Notes: a model not told the origin generated them from the sequence alone. A stretch of DNA of 64,000 nucleotides from UBA3951 sp050952125 (GCA_050952125.1 JBMNKK010000004.1:717416-781415), one strand, 5' to 3'. Positions 8,646 to 17,919 are shown, counted from the stretch's first letter. Translations and numbers: made by a program.

Positions 8646-9680
8646 GTGCAGTGGTTGTTCAACTACCTCAGCAAAGATATTGGTATAGACTTGGGTACAG
8701 CCAACACCTTGGTTCACGTAAGGGGCAAAGGGGTTGTCCTCATGGAGCCCTCTGTTGTGGCGATAAACGCCGATAGCAAGGAAGTGCTGGCTGTCGGCAC
8801 CGAAGCCAAACAGATGATAGGGCGTACTCCGGGGAACATCATCGCCGTCCGTCCCATGAAAGATGGGGTCATCGCAGACTTTGACATCACCCAAGCCATG
8901 ATGAGGTATTTCATCCGCAAGGCTTACCGCCGCCGTATCCTCAAGCCTTTTGTGCTTATCGCCGTACCCTCAGGCTGCACTGAAGTGGAAAGAAGAGCAG
9001 TAATCGACGCCGCGGAATCTGCCGGGGCTCGAGATGCCGAGACCGTATGGGAGCCAATGGCATCGGCCGTAGGCGCGGGACTGCCCGTGAATGAGCCCAC
9101 CGGCAACATGGTGGTGGACATTGGCGGGGGCACCTGCGAAGTAGCGGTAATATCGCTGGAGGGTATCGTGGCCTCGCGTTCCATCAGGGTTGCAGGCGAC
9201 GAGATGGACGAAGCGGTAGTGAACTACGTCAAACGCGCGTATAACCTCCTGGTGGGAGAGCGGACCGCAGAGGAAGTGAAGATGACCATCGGTTCGGCCT
9301 ATGAGCTGGACGAAGAGGAGACCCTCGAGATTCGAGGCCGAGACCTGGTTACGGGGCTTCCGAGGACGATTACCGTTGACTCCAGGGAGATAAGGAAAGC
9401 TCTTTCTGAACCCGTTGGAAATATCCTCGAGGCGATCAAAGAGACCCTTGAAAGGACCCCGCCGGAACTGGCAGCGGACATCATGGACCGTGGCATTGTC
9501 ATGACGGGCGGAGGTTCACTCCTGAAGGGACTCGATAAGCTGGTCAGCCAGGAGACCGGGATGCCCGTGCACATAATCGATGATCCCATGAGCGCTGTGG
9601 CCAGGGGCACCGGCATCATGCTGGAAGACCCCGATAAACTGCGAAAGGTGCTGCAATCGTCAAGAAGAACAAAACAATAA
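8646..9680 (+). CDS. mreB: Rod shape-determining protein MreB (actin homologue)
   Basis: MreB polymerises under the membrane and guides the elongasome. The actin-type phosphate-1 loop is IGIDLGTANTLVHV; VVDIGGGTCEVAVIS and MTGGGSLLKGLDKL supply the other nucleotide contacts. I chose GTG at 8646 because AGGAGAG lies 10 bases upstream and the protein then begins QWLFNYLSKDIGIDLGT, the usual position of the first motif. An in-frame ATG at 8607 inside radC would add 13 unlikely residues. The protein is 344 residues long, normal for the family. It is the first of mreBCD. Confidence 0.95.
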   Translation: MQWLFNYLSKDIGIDLGTANTLVHVRGKGVVLMEPSVVAINADSKEVLAVGTEAKQMIGRTPGNIIAVRPMKDGVIADFDITQAMMRYFIRKAYRRRILKPFVLIAVPSGCTEVERRAVIDAAESAGARDAETVWEPMASAVGAGLPVNEPTGNMVVDIGGGTCEVAVISLEGIVASRSIRVAGDEMDEAVVNYVKRAYNLLVGERTAEEVKMTIGSAYELDEEETLEIRGRDLVTGLPRTITVDSREIRKALSEPVGNILEAIKETLERTPPELAADIMDRGIVMTGGGSLLKGLDKLVSQETGMPVHIIDDPMSAVARGTGIMLEDPDKLRKVLQSSRRTKQ

Positions 9681-9692
9681 GAGGGGAAAAAC

Positions 9693-10505
9693 GTGAGGCG
9701 GCAGTTTCCATATAAGAAGATCATCACTTTGGCCATACTCGTGGCCGCCTCTGTATCCCTCATGAACCTTACCGGGAGACCTCAGGACGGCCCTTCGTTC
9801 TGGGGCTCGCTCTTTCAGAAGGCTTCTTTGCCCGTGGCCGGGTTCTGGTCGGGTTTGCGCTCCAAGTTTGATGTAATAGGCACGGCATTTGCCGACAAGG
9901 AGGAGCTTCTGAGGCAGAAGGAGACATTGGAGGCTCAGTTGGGGGTTCTAGAGTATCTCGAGTCGAGGCTCGTCGAGGTTGAGGCCGAGAACGCTCGCTT
10001 GCGTGAGCTCCTGAAATTTAAGGATACGGCCACGGGTAGCTATCAGGTTGCTGAGGTTTTCGGGAGAGAGCCCAGCAAATGGTTTTCGTCGGTCTCGATT
10101 TCCATCGGATCGCTTGATGACGTTCAGCCGGACGCCGCGGTGGTGTCTCAGGACGGGCTTGTGGGCAGGATTCTGTCCGTAGGCGACCATGTCTCGACAG
10201 TTCTTCTACTCACCGATCCCGCCAGCGGCGTTGGCGCGCTTGTGCAGAGATCGCGCGACCTGGGAGTTGTTCTGGGCGGCGAGGGACCGGATATCCTTAC
10301 TGCCCGCTTTTTTTCTAGAGACGCGGACGTGCAGGTGGGTGACATAATCGTCACTTCGGGAATGGGCAGCAAGTTCCCCGGCGGGATACTCATCGGGGAA
10401 GTCATATCGGTCCAGGTTCCGCAACCGGGGCTGTTTAAGGAAGCTACCGTAAAGCCTTCCGCCGACTTCGAGCACCTCGAAGAAGTATTGGTGGTAGCCA
10501 AATGA
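9693..10505 (+). CDS. mreC: Rod shape-determining protein MreC
   Basis: MreC is a bitopic membrane protein that links the MreB cytoskeleton to penicillin-binding proteins outside the membrane. The 270-residue protein has one N-terminal transmembrane helix (residues 9-25), a coiled coil (about residues 70-108, EELLRQKETLEAQLGVLEYL onward) and the C-terminal beta-rich domain with SQDGLVGRILSVGDHVS and TSGMGSKFPGGILIGEV. The GTG start has GAGGGG upstream. The stop overlaps mreD by four bases. Confidence 0.94.
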   Translation: MRRQFPYKKIITLAILVAASVSLMNLTGRPQDGPSFWGSLFQKASLPVAGFWSGLRSKFDVIGTAFADKEELLRQKETLEAQLGVLEYLESRLVEVEAENARLRELLKFKDTATGSYQVAEVFGREPSKWFSSVSISIGSLDDVQPDAAVVSQDGLVGRILSVGDHVSTVLLLTDPASGVGALVQRSRDLGVVLGGEGPDILTARFFSRDADVQVGDIIVTSGMGSKFPGGILIGEVISVQVPQPGLFKEATVKPSADFEHLEEVLVVAK

Positions 10506-11032
10506 CGGGCGATTCTTTCCACATCATCACAGCGCTTCTCACGGCTGTTTTGGCGAAGGTGGTCGAATCGGTCATGCTCCCCGCAGTGCGCTCTCCCGAC
10601 CTCCTCGTAGTTTTGGCGGCGTGCGTAGGTTGGTCATGCGATTTGTGGAACGCTCTTCCGGCAGGCTTTGCTATAGGACTTATTGAGGACCTCATCGTGG
10701 GTAGGGCGCTCGGCTCCAGGGCGATCTCTCTTGCCGTTGCTGCGGCAGCCGTTTCGGCGCTCAAGCGCTTCATCAACCCCGATAGCTTTTCATCAAAGAT
10801 CCTTGCCGCTCTTGCCTCCGCGACTCTCGCCGACCTTGTCACCTGGGCGATCCTTCGATCGATGAGAATGGGCATTGCAGCAACCTATTTCGTGAGGGAG
10901 ATTTGGCTTCCGTCGGCTCTGTGGTCTCTCTTGCTCATCGGCCCTCTTCATGCCGTGATAAGGAGAACCGCCGCGGGTCTCCAGAACCTTTGGCCCTCTT
11001 CGGGCACAAAAGGAAGGGAGACTGCAGTATGA
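10502..11032 (+). CDS. mreD: Rod shape-determining membrane protein MreD
   Basis: The 176-residue, strongly hydrophobic protein with about five predicted membrane helices lies between mreC and mrdA, where mreD is expected. Typical features are SPDLLVVLAACVGW and GFAIGLIEDLIVGRALG. Sequence conservation in MreD is low, so the call leans on position and topology. The ATG overlaps the mreC stop, and the TGA overlaps the mrdA start, which indicates tight coupling. Confidence 0.88.
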   Translation: MTGDSFHIITALLTAVLAKVVESVMLPAVRSPDLLVVLAACVGWSCDLWNALPAGFAIGLIEDLIVGRALGSRAISLAVAAAAVSALKRFINPDSFSSKILAALASATLADLVTWAILRSMRMGIAATYFVREIWLPSALWSLLLIGPLHAVIRRTAAGLQNLWPSSGTKGRETAV

Positions 11033-12891
11033 GAAGGCAGGTGGACATCACTCCGGATACCCACGAGAGCCTGCCTGCTTCGCAGCTCAAGAGCAGGAGA
11101 GATTCGGTCACCATCCTGCTCATAGCGATTTTCTTGGTGCTGGCGTCGCGGATGTTTTACCTGCAGATAGTGAACGGCGAGGCCTATGCTGCCATGTCAC
11201 AGCAGAACCGCACGAGGATAACGCCTATTGCGGCTCCCAGAGGCGACATTCTCGATGCAAACGGCGAGCCTTTGGTTACCTCCCGTCCGGCCTTCTGTGT
11301 CTACTACTGGTATACCGACAAGACTCAGGCTGAGGCGGTGCTTCCCCGCCTGGCTGCCATCCTTGGCACCGACATGGCAGATGTTGAAAAGCGCGTGCTG
11401 CAATATCAAGGTCGCTATTTCGAGCCCATCCCAATCGCAAAGGATATTACGCCGGAGCAGTATACCGCTATAGTTGAGGATGCGCCCAATCTTACGGGCG
11501 TGTTTATCGAGGCAGAGCCCATCAGGTTCTATCCGAACAACGAGGTCATGTCACCGATTCTCGGTTACGTTGGCGAGATCTCCGAATGGCAGTTGCAGGA
11601 TGCTCGGTATTCGGACTACGACGTAGGAGATATCATCGGTCAGCAAGGGCTGGAATCATACTACGAGGATGTGCTGAGGGGAAAAGACGGGGGATATCAG
11701 GTTGAAGTAGACTATCTTATGAGGCCTACCGGCAATAAGGGTCCCGGAATTGATCCCGTGCCGGGCAGCGACGTGCGATTGAACATAGACTTAAGTATCC
11801 AGAAGGCTGCGGAAGAGGCATTGAGGGTGGCTATGGACAAGCACCCTTCGGCCAAAGGAGGCGCTGCTGTCGTTCTTGATGTAAAGACCGGCGGCGTTAT
11901 AGCGATGGTATCGGCGCCCGGATTTGACCCGAACAGGTTGGTTACCGGGATAAGTCAAAGAGAGCTCAACTTCCTCGTTTCGTCGGGGCAATGGATGTTC
12001 AGCGATCTTGCTTCGACCGGCCTCTATCCGCCCGGCTCAACGTTCAAGATAGTGACCGCCATAGCTGCCCTTCAAGAGGGCGCGGTCACAGCCGACGAGC
12101 GAGTGTTTGATCCGGGGTATCATCCTATGGTTCCGAGTCTTCCCTGCCACAGGAGAGGCGGACACGGCGCGGTGAACCTTGTTGAGGCTTTAAGAGGTTC
12201 CTGCAACGTTTACTTCTATGAGATGGGGCGCCGCATGGGGATGGACACCATCGCCAAATACGCCAGAGGCCTGGGGCTTGGAGCCAAGACAGGCGTCGAC
12301 CTCTTTGGAGAGAACTACGGTACGGTTCCCGACTCCGAGTGGAAGCTTAAGGCCTATGAACAGGGTAGGGTCTATGAGCCGGAGATCCTCTTTTCAGAGC
12401 ACATGATGGCGGCGATGGGACAGGTGTTCAACCTGGAGACTCCCATCCAGATGGCTTCGGTAGTGCAGGCGATTGCCAATGACGGGGTGAGGATGCGGCC
12501 TCGTCTAGCCAAGGACATTGTGGACCAAGAAGGGCAGGCCATTCAGGAATTCCCTCCAGAAGTCTCCGGTGTGCTGGAGGCTGAGAAGTGGATTTTCGAA
12601 GAAGTCAGGAAAGGTATGTCCATGGTCACGTCTGACCCCGCCGGGTCGGCGTACTGGGCGTTCTACGATCTACCCATAAAGGTAGCAGGGAAAACAGGCA
12701 CGGCAGAGAATCCTGGTGGAGAGAACCACGCGTGGTTTGTGGGTTTCGGGCCCTTCGACAACCCGGAGATAGCTCTGGCGGTTGTAGTCGACCAGGGCGG
12801 AGGCGGGTCAGAAGTGGCCGCTCCGGTTGCCAGGGCCATTTTTGATGCTTATTTTGCGCCCAGGCTTAAGTCGCTGGAGTCTACCGAGTAG
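11029..12891 (+). CDS. mrdA: Penicillin-binding protein 2 (elongasome transpeptidase)
   Basis: Class B PBP2 cross-links peptidoglycan during cell elongation together with RodA. The ATG at 11029 overlaps the mreD stop and has AGGAAGGGAG upstream; an in-frame extension to 10903 lies inside mreD and is rejected. The 620-residue protein has a membrane helix (residues 28-47), the dimerisation/pedestal domain beginning RITPIAAPRGDILDANG, and the transpeptidase domain. The active-site triad is complete: STFK (PPGSTFKIV), SCN (GSCNVYF) and KTGT (VAGKTGTAENP). Confidence 0.95.
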   Translation: MRRQVDITPDTHESLPASQLKSRRDSVTILLIAIFLVLASRMFYLQIVNGEAYAAMSQQNRTRITPIAAPRGDILDANGEPLVTSRPAFCVYYWYTDKTQAEAVLPRLAAILGTDMADVEKRVLQYQGRYFEPIPIAKDITPEQYTAIVEDAPNLTGVFIEAEPIRFYPNNEVMSPILGYVGEISEWQLQDARYSDYDVGDIIGQQGLESYYEDVLRGKDGGYQVEVDYLMRPTGNKGPGIDPVPGSDVRLNIDLSIQKAAEEALRVAMDKHPSAKGGAAVVLDVKTGGVIAMVSAPGFDPNRLVTGISQRELNFLVSSGQWMFSDLASTGLYPPGSTFKIVTAIAALQEGAVTADERVFDPGYHPMVPSLPCHRRGGHGAVNLVEALRGSCNVYFYEMGRRMGMDTIAKYARGLGLGAKTGVDLFGENYGTVPDSEWKLKAYEQGRVYEPEILFSEHMMAAMGQVFNLETPIQMASVVQAIANDGVRMRPRLAKDIVDQEGQAIQEFPPEVSGVLEAEKWIFEEVRKGMSMVTSDPAGSAYWAFYDLPIKVAGKTGTAENPGGENHAWFVGFGPFDNPEIALAVVVDQGGGGSEVAAPVARAIFDAYFAPRLKSLESTE

Positions 12892-12924
12892 ACTGACACC
12901 CGTGGGTTCGCGGAGGTGCTTAGA

Positions 12925-13647
12925 GTGGCATTCGAGCAGGATGTGGTTTTTAAGGGAAGTAAAGAAGGCCTATACCTCATCCTCAACGCCAAACAAGATT
13001 TCGAGATCCTGAAGGAGAAATTGCGGGAACACCTGAAGAGATCCGAGTACTTCTTTCAAGGGTCTCCCGATGTGATACTCGATACGGGCGAGGACGGTTT
13101 TTCGTTGGACGATATTCTTGAAATACAGAGCATATTGGCATATCCCTACGGCCTCAAGCTGAAGAGGATAGTCCACAGAAGCGCTCCTGCGCCGGTTAAG
13201 CCGCCTTCACCCAGGAAGACAGTAAGAGCGCCAAAAGCCGTACCTGCAAGCCCGCCGGAGGCCCGTTCGATCCCGCGCGAGATATCTCGCGACCTGCCTG
13301 ATACTCTATTGTACAAAGGCACTCTGAGATCGGGCCAGCGAGTTTCCTACGACGGGAGCGTTGTTGTTGTAGGCGATGTGAACCCGGGCGCCGAAGTGAG
13401 GGCGTCAGGTGATATTGTAGTTATGGGTGTGCTGCGCGGGTTGGCTCACGCGGGGGTAAAGGGCGATACCGATGCCGCGGTTGTGGCCTTTCGCCTGGAG
13501 CCCACTCAACTCAGGATAGGTGACGTTATCGGACGGCCTCCTGAGGGAGAGCGAAGCGATGGGATAGATCCGGAAGTAGCGAGGCTTCGAGACGGAAGCA
13601 TAATAGTCGAGCCTCTTGAAGGAACCCGATGGGAGGGAGAGCGTTGA
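12925..13647 (+). CDS. minC: Septum site-determining protein MinC
   Basis: MinC inhibits FtsZ assembly away from mid-cell and is recruited to the membrane by MinD. The N-terminal FtsZ-inhibiting domain covers about residues 1-95. A proline-rich linker follows. The C-terminal beta-helix domain has the family pattern VVVVGDVNPGAEVRASGDIV and MGVLRGLAHAGVKGD. I chose GTG at 12925 because GGAGG lies 8 bases upstream; GTG at 12916 overlaps that site. The protein is 240 residues long. The TGA overlaps the minD start. Confidence 0.94.
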   Translation: MAFEQDVVFKGSKEGLYLILNAKQDFEILKEKLREHLKRSEYFFQGSPDVILDTGEDGFSLDDILEIQSILAYPYGLKLKRIVHRSAPAPVKPPSPRKTVRAPKAVPASPPEARSIPREISRDLPDTLLYKGTLRSGQRVSYDGSVVVVGDVNPGAEVRASGDIVVMGVLRGLAHAGVKGDTDAAVVAFRLEPTQLRIGDVIGRPPEGERSDGIDPEVARLRDGSIIVEPLEGTRWEGER

Positions 13648-14447
13648 GTCAGGCAATTGTGATCACCTCCGGAAAAGGCGGAGTCGGCAAGACCACGACC
13701 ACTGCGAACCTGGGCGTGGCGCTCGCGTCTACCGGAGCGAAAGTAGTTATGGTTGATGCCGACATCGGGCTGAGGAATTTAGATGTCGTTATGGGCCTCG
13801 AGAACCGCATAGTCTACGATTTGGTGGACGTAGTAGAGGGCTACTGCCGCCTAAGGCAAGCTCTTATCAAGGACAAGCGTATAGACGGGTTGTTTCTTCT
13901 ACCTGCAGCTCAGACCAAAGACAAGAACGCGGTCAACCCGGAGCAGATGAAAGAACTCATCGACGGCCTGAAAGAAGAGCACGACTTCGTCATCGTTGAC
14001 TGTCCTGCAGGTATTGAGCAAGGATTCCGCAACGCGATCTCCGGCGCGGACCGGGCGGTCATAGTCACTACACCCGAGGTTTCGGCCGTAAGGGATGCGG
14101 ACCGCATAACAGGCCTCTTGGAGGCGTCGGGATTTGAGAAGCCCGAGCTCATAGTCAACCGGCTGAAGCCCAGGATGGTTGCCCGAGGCGACATGATGGA
14201 CATTCCCGATATCATAGATATACTGGCCATCGACCTTCTAGGCGTAGTGCCTGATGACGATTACATAGTGGTCTCAACAAACCGCGGAGAACCGGCGGTA
14301 CTGGTCGACAACTCTCTCGCAGGCCAGGCGTACAGGAACATCGCGAGGCGAGTGAAGGGAGAACAGGTACCTTTCCTGGATCTTTCAGAGAAAGAGAGCA
14401 TTTGGCGAAAGCTTCAGCGGCTCGTGCGGTTTAGTCAGGGGGGATAG
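13644..14447 (+). CDS. minD: Septum site-determining ATPase MinD
   Basis: MinD is a membrane-associated ParA-type ATPase that positions MinC. The deviant Walker A motif is SGKGGVGKTTTTANLG near residue 10; Walker B is seen in FVIVDCPAGIEQGF. A C-terminal amphipathic membrane-targeting helix is plausible in IWRKLQRLVRFSQ. The TTG at 13644 is preferred because GGGAGG lies 7 bases upstream and the protein then begins in the standard way (SQAIVITSGKGG). The ATG at 13629 overlaps the ribosome site. The protein is 267 residues long. Confidence 0.95.
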   Translation: MSQAIVITSGKGGVGKTTTTANLGVALASTGAKVVMVDADIGLRNLDVVMGLENRIVYDLVDVVEGYCRLRQALIKDKRIDGLFLLPAAQTKDKNAVNPEQMKELIDGLKEEHDFVIVDCPAGIEQGFRNAISGADRAVIVTTPEVSAVRDADRITGLLEASGFEKPELIVNRLKPRMVARGDMMDIPDIIDILAIDLLGVVPDDDYIVVSTNRGEPAVLVDNSLAGQAYRNIARRVKGEQVPFLDLSEKESIWRKLQRLVRFSQGG

Positions 14448-14449
14448 GG

Positions 14450-14734
14450 GTGTTCAACTGGTTCAGGGACAGGAGTAAACCAAAGGACGTTGCCAAGGAC
14501 AGACTCCGGGTTGTTCTGATGCAAGACCGGTTGTCCCTCGGCCACGGAATAATGGAAGAGATGAAAGATGACGTCATCATGGCCATCTCTAAATATGTTG
14601 AGATAGACCGGCCCGGCATCGAGTTCACTTGGAAGGAGATCGACCGCAAGAGAGCTTTGGTGGCCAACATACCGGTAATATCTATTAAGAGGAGCGCAAC
14701 CGGAAACGATAGAGCTGCCCAGCGTCCGTATTGA
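14450..14734 (+). CDS. minE: Cell division topological specificity factor MinE
   Basis: MinE stimulates the MinD ATPase and drives Min oscillation. The 94-residue protein has an N-terminal amphipathic membrane-targeting segment (FNWFRDRSKPK), the MinD-contact region (KDRLRVVLMQDRL) and the dimerisation domain (EIDRPGIEFTWK). The GTG start follows the minD stop by two bases and uses GGGGGATAGGG as ribosome site. Having MinE with MinCD, rather than DivIVA alone, is typical of many Clostridia. Confidence 0.93.
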   Translation: MFNWFRDRSKPKDVAKDRLRVVLMQDRLSLGHGIMEEMKDDVIMAISKYVEIDRPGIEFTWKEIDRKRALVANIPVISIKRSATGNDRAAQRPY

Positions 14735-14777
14735 GAAGAGAATTGTACGGCGAATTGACTGGTACCTGATAGTCGCC

Positions 14778-15848
14778 GTGCTGATATTGGATATTCTCTC
14801 GATCCCGCTCATAGACAGCGCAACTCACGGAGTTTCGGGGCACTTCTATGCTAAGAAGCAGGCGATCTTGGTGGCGGCCTCTCTCTTTATGCTCGTGCTG
14901 GGGATGGCTGTAAACCACCGAGACTTGGTCGAGATGTCGCCGTGGCTCTACGGGGTAAACGCAGTCCTCTTGATACTGGTCCTATTTATCGGGAAGAACG
15001 TTGGCGGTTCAACTCGATGGATTCCCTTGCCCTTCTTTGATCTCCAACCATCAGAAATAGCCAAAGTCGTCACCATTCTCTTTTGTGCGAGGCTGGTTCA
15101 CCGGTGGGAGGAACCTCCGAAGACAATCTGGGGCTTTATCGCGTACTACGCATGGACGCTTTTCCCCATCGGACTTATCCTTATGCAGCCCGATCTAGGC
15201 ACGGCAATGGCACTTCTGGCGGTGAGCACCGGTTCTCTTTACTTCGGCGGCACGCCGGGGAAGCGTATCCTAGCGTTGGCACTGGCTGGGACCCTGGTCA
15301 TTGCCATTGTCCTGGGCCTGCACTTCTACGCAGGTCTACCCCTTCCGCTTCACGATTACCAGATTAACCGGCTTCTCACGCTTTTTAACCCCAACATCGA
15401 CCCCCTGGGAACCGGATACCAAGTACTCCAGTCGAAGATAGCCATTGGCTCCGGTTCGCTGTGGGGAAAGGGACTCGGTCAAGGAACACAGAACCGTCTG
15501 GACTTCATCCCGGAACAGCATACCGATTTCATCTTCTCTGTTGTGGGAGAGGAGCTCGGCTTTGTTAAGGGAGTCCTTGTTTTGGCTCTCTACTTTGTGA
15601 TCGCTTACCGCTGTCTTGTCGCCGCTATCACCTCCACCGATAAGGTCGGTACTCTGGTGGCAGGCGGCGTGCTTTCGCTTTTCGTTTTCCACATTCTGAT
15701 AAACATTGGTATGACCATGGGTATCATGCCGGTCACGGGCGTTCCTTTGCCCTTCTTAAGCCATGGAGGGACCGCTCTCCTTGTGAACTCCTTCGCGGTT
15801 GGCATGGTTCTGAATGTCGGCTGGACAAAGCACAAAATCCTGTTTTAG
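14778..15848 (+). CDS. rodA: Rod shape-determining protein RodA (SEDS peptidoglycan polymerase)
   Basis: RodA is the SEDS-family glycosyltransferase that works with PBP2. The protein is almost entirely membrane-spanning. Family motifs include FFDLQPSEIAKV, QPDLGTAMA, DFIFSVVGEELGF and GVPLPFLSHGGTALLVNS. GTG at 14778 is the first conventional start but lies inside the first membrane helix. The same frame is open upstream and encodes ELPSVRIEKRIVRRIDWYLI, which looks like a true RodA N-terminus. A start at ATA (14709) or ATT (14730, overlapping the minE stop) is therefore likely, and the real protein is perhaps 16-23 residues longer. Confidence 0.93.
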   Translation: MLILDILSIPLIDSATHGVSGHFYAKKQAILVAASLFMLVLGMAVNHRDLVEMSPWLYGVNAVLLILVLFIGKNVGGSTRWIPLPFFDLQPSEIAKVVTILFCARLVHRWEEPPKTIWGFIAYYAWTLFPIGLILMQPDLGTAMALLAVSTGSLYFGGTPGKRILALALAGTLVIAIVLGLHFYAGLPLPLHDYQINRLLTLFNPNIDPLGTGYQVLQSKIAIGSGSLWGKGLGQGTQNRLDFIPEQHTDFIFSVVGEELGFVKGVLVLALYFVIAYRCLVAAITSTDKVGTLVAGGVLSLFVFHILINIGMTMGIMPVTGVPLPFLSHGGTALLVNSFAVGMVLNVGWTKHKILF

Positions 15849-15889
15849 CGTACAATAACCTCCGGAAGGTAAGCGAGGAGGCGCGCGAC

Positions 15890-16333
15890 GTGAAGGAGAT
15901 CGGCACTGTTGTAGGCGTAGACGGAGATAGGATTTCGGTCTCCGTTAAGCGATCCGCGGCGTGTGAGAAGTGCGGCAAGTGCCAGCATGCTCACATTACT
16001 TTCGGAGATAACAGCAACCTGATAGTCGAAGCAATATCTACTTCCGCCGTGAAACCCGGCGACCTCGTAGAACTCGAGATCACAGGGCAAGATTACCTAA
16101 GGCTTTCTTTCCTTCTCTATGTTCTGCCCCTTCTCGGAACCGGCGTTGGGTTCGCCTTGGGCTGGTTTCTCGGGCGCCTTCTCGGGAACGCGACTTTGTG
16201 GGGTGGCGTTTTTGGTGTCGTTTCCTTCGGGCTTTCCTACCTATGGCTCCACCACTACGACAAGGCGGCAGCTAAGACCGGCCGTTTCCTGCCTCTTGCC
16301 CGACCTTTAAGGGACACTGACTTTCGAGTCTAG
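15890..16333 (+). CDS. RseC/MucC family membrane protein
   Basis: RseC-family proteins have a small N-terminal cysteine-bearing domain and two membrane helices. In E. coli RseC acts with the Rsx (Rnf-like) complex to reduce SoxR, and in other bacteria it modulates sigma-E. This 147-residue protein has the N-terminal CEKCGKCQHAH motif near residues 26-36 and two hydrophobic segments near residues 70-90 and 100-118. GTG at 15890 has GAGGAGG 8 bases upstream. It ends convergently with the helicase-partner gene, and the two stops overlap by four bases. Its substrate here is unknown; an rnf operon lies 9 kb upstream. Confidence 0.8.
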   Translation: MKEIGTVVGVDGDRISVSVKRSAACEKCGKCQHAHITFGDNSNLIVEAISTSAVKPGDLVELEITGQDYLRLSFLLYVLPLLGTGVGFALGWFLGRLLGNATLWGGVFGVVSFGLSYLWLHHYDKAAAKTGRFLPLARPLRDTDFRV

Positions 16334-17919
16334 GTCTGCCCTGCAGTCTGCGGAGCCAAACGGCGTGTCCGGTTGACTTTCGGCATGTATCCTTCGTCCG
16401 CCAAAGCAGTAACCAGCTGTTGGTACTGCTCGCTGTCTACCGAAAGGTATAAAGGACCTACCCTTTGCCTGATGAAGGGCCTGATCTTCGGGTGAAGCAT
16501 GAGCTCCTCCGCCAGCTGCTCGGTATCGCATTTCAGAAGGATGGTTTCCTGGAACTCGATACGCCCGTACGACGTTCCCCAGTGAGCGATGGAATACGTG
16601 ACGTTCTGTGAAACGGGTGTCTTTGAATGAGTGACCAAGAACTCTTCTATCGTGTGGGGCGTATACGAATGAAGCATCGCTCTGTAGACTGAATTCCTGG
16701 TCAGCTTGTAGACCATCATCTGGTCAGGCTTCAGGAGCTCTGCGAAAGCGTCAATGGACCAAAGAACCTTCGGAGCCACCGTGCTTGGCACCAGTATCTC
16801 GAAGTTGCTCTGGACATAGATGTGCTCTTCCCAGGACTCCTCAGGCCATTCCCCGCATCCGAAAAGAGCTCTTCCCAGAGGCGTTGGCCTTACGAACAGC
16901 CCGTTGATGTTTTGTGAGACCTCAAGTCCGCCCAGGTACTCAAGAGTGTCAACGAGATTGCGCTCGGCCCGTAGATTCAGTCCGTGTGACGAGTGACTCG
17001 TGGATAGCGTATCCATTGCCTCTAGGAGGGCTGTCAACGATATGGCCGAGTTTTCCGGAGCGTGCATAATGATCCACAGCATAGTCTGCAGGTCCACATC
17101 TTGCGCCACGAATGTCTGGCGCCAGTAATCAAACAGCTCTTGCCTGCACTGTCGATACGGCGTATCGACCCAAGCGGCCATTTGATTGCCCAGCCTAAGC
17201 ATGCCGTTTCTCTCTTCCACCAAGTTTTTGGCCTTCGCGAAGTACAGAAGGAATGCAAGCCGCGGAGAATACCGTACAGGAAATAGGGTGTCCTCTATTG
17301 GAGTGTCATCTTCCCCGACAAGCCACGTGAGATCGTTTTGAGCCTTCTTGAACATGGTACCCGTCTGAGCCAGCTTAACCTCGTTCTTTCTGACATAGGA
17401 CAGGAAGAGAGTCAGGTGGCGGAGGGGTCCGGCAAAATCCGCATGGTTACGCAGAGTAAACCTCTGAAGGTCGACACACGTTGTCTTGTAAATGTCGTTA
17501 AGGAAAAAACCGGAGAGAACTTCGCGCAGATCTTCCGGGACGAAGTAAATATGCCTGTAGCCCTCACGCCTCACGAACACGAGACCTCTTGAGATAAGAG
17601 CCTCGATCACTTTTGCGCCGTTTCTGCGCCACTTCCGCGACAGCTGGTTCAGCTTCTGGTGACACTGCTCGATGACAACTCCGCTTCCTCCGGCTGCAAG
17701 CGTGATAAGCCTTAAGGCGAGCATCTCCTCTGGATTAAGGCCGTTCATCGCGACTATTGAGTTTGCCGGCACCAAGAGGTGAGAAGCGACCGCGTTGGCA
17801 ACTTCCTCTTGAGGGGCTTTATCGCTAAGAGCGCCGGTTGGTTCTAAAAGCCCGTAGAAGGCAGCAATGCCTTTCGCTCTCTCGACAGACGATGACAGGA
17901 GAGCCTCGACCAGTCTCAT
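16330..17919 (-). CDS. XPB-associated protein with Helicase_C_3-type domain
   Basis: The 529-residue protein is encoded directly after the XPB helicase, with an ATGA overlap of the two genes. It resembles the helicase-associated (Helicase_C_3/XPB N-terminal-like) proteins of Firmicutes and Actinobacteria. Visible signs are a winged-helix-like central part (RKWRRNGAKVIEALISRGLV) and the C-terminal segment VQSNFEILVPSTVAPKVLWS. The ATG at 17919 has GAGGAGG upstream; an extension to 17967 lies inside the helicase gene. No catalytic motif was found. I infer that it is an accessory or DNA-binding partner of the helicase. The function is not established to my knowledge. Confidence 0.7.
   Translation of the reverse strand: MRLVEALLSSSVERAKGIAAFYGLLEPTGALSDKAPQEEVANAVASHLLVPANSIVAMNGLNPEEMLALRLITLAAGGSGVVIEQCHQKLNQLSRKWRRNGAKVIEALISRGLVFVRREGYRHIYFVPEDLREVLSGFFLNDIYKTTCVDLQRFTLRNHADFAGPLRHLTLFLSYVRKNEVKLAQTGTMFKKAQNDLTWLVGEDDTPIEDTLFPVRYSPRLAFLLYFAKAKNLVEERNGMLRLGNQMAAWVDTPYRQCRQELFDYWRQTFVAQDVDLQTMLWIIMHAPENSAISLTALLEAMDTLSTSHSSHGLNLRAERNLVDTLEYLGGLEVSQNINGLFVRPTPLGRALFGCGEWPEESWEEHIYVQSNFEILVPSTVAPKVLWSIDAFAELLKPDQMMVYKLTRNSVYRAMLHSYTPHTIEEFLVTHSKTPVSQNVTYSIAHWGTSYGRIEFQETILLKCDTEQLAEELMLHPKIRPFIRQRVGPLYLSVDSEQYQQLVTALADEGYMPKVNRTRRLAPQTAGQT

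Noticed and set aside
10903..11028. N-terminal extension of mrdA from 10903
   Set aside because: It lies wholly within mreD, has no family similarity, and the ATG at 11029 has a good ribosome site and the standard overlap.
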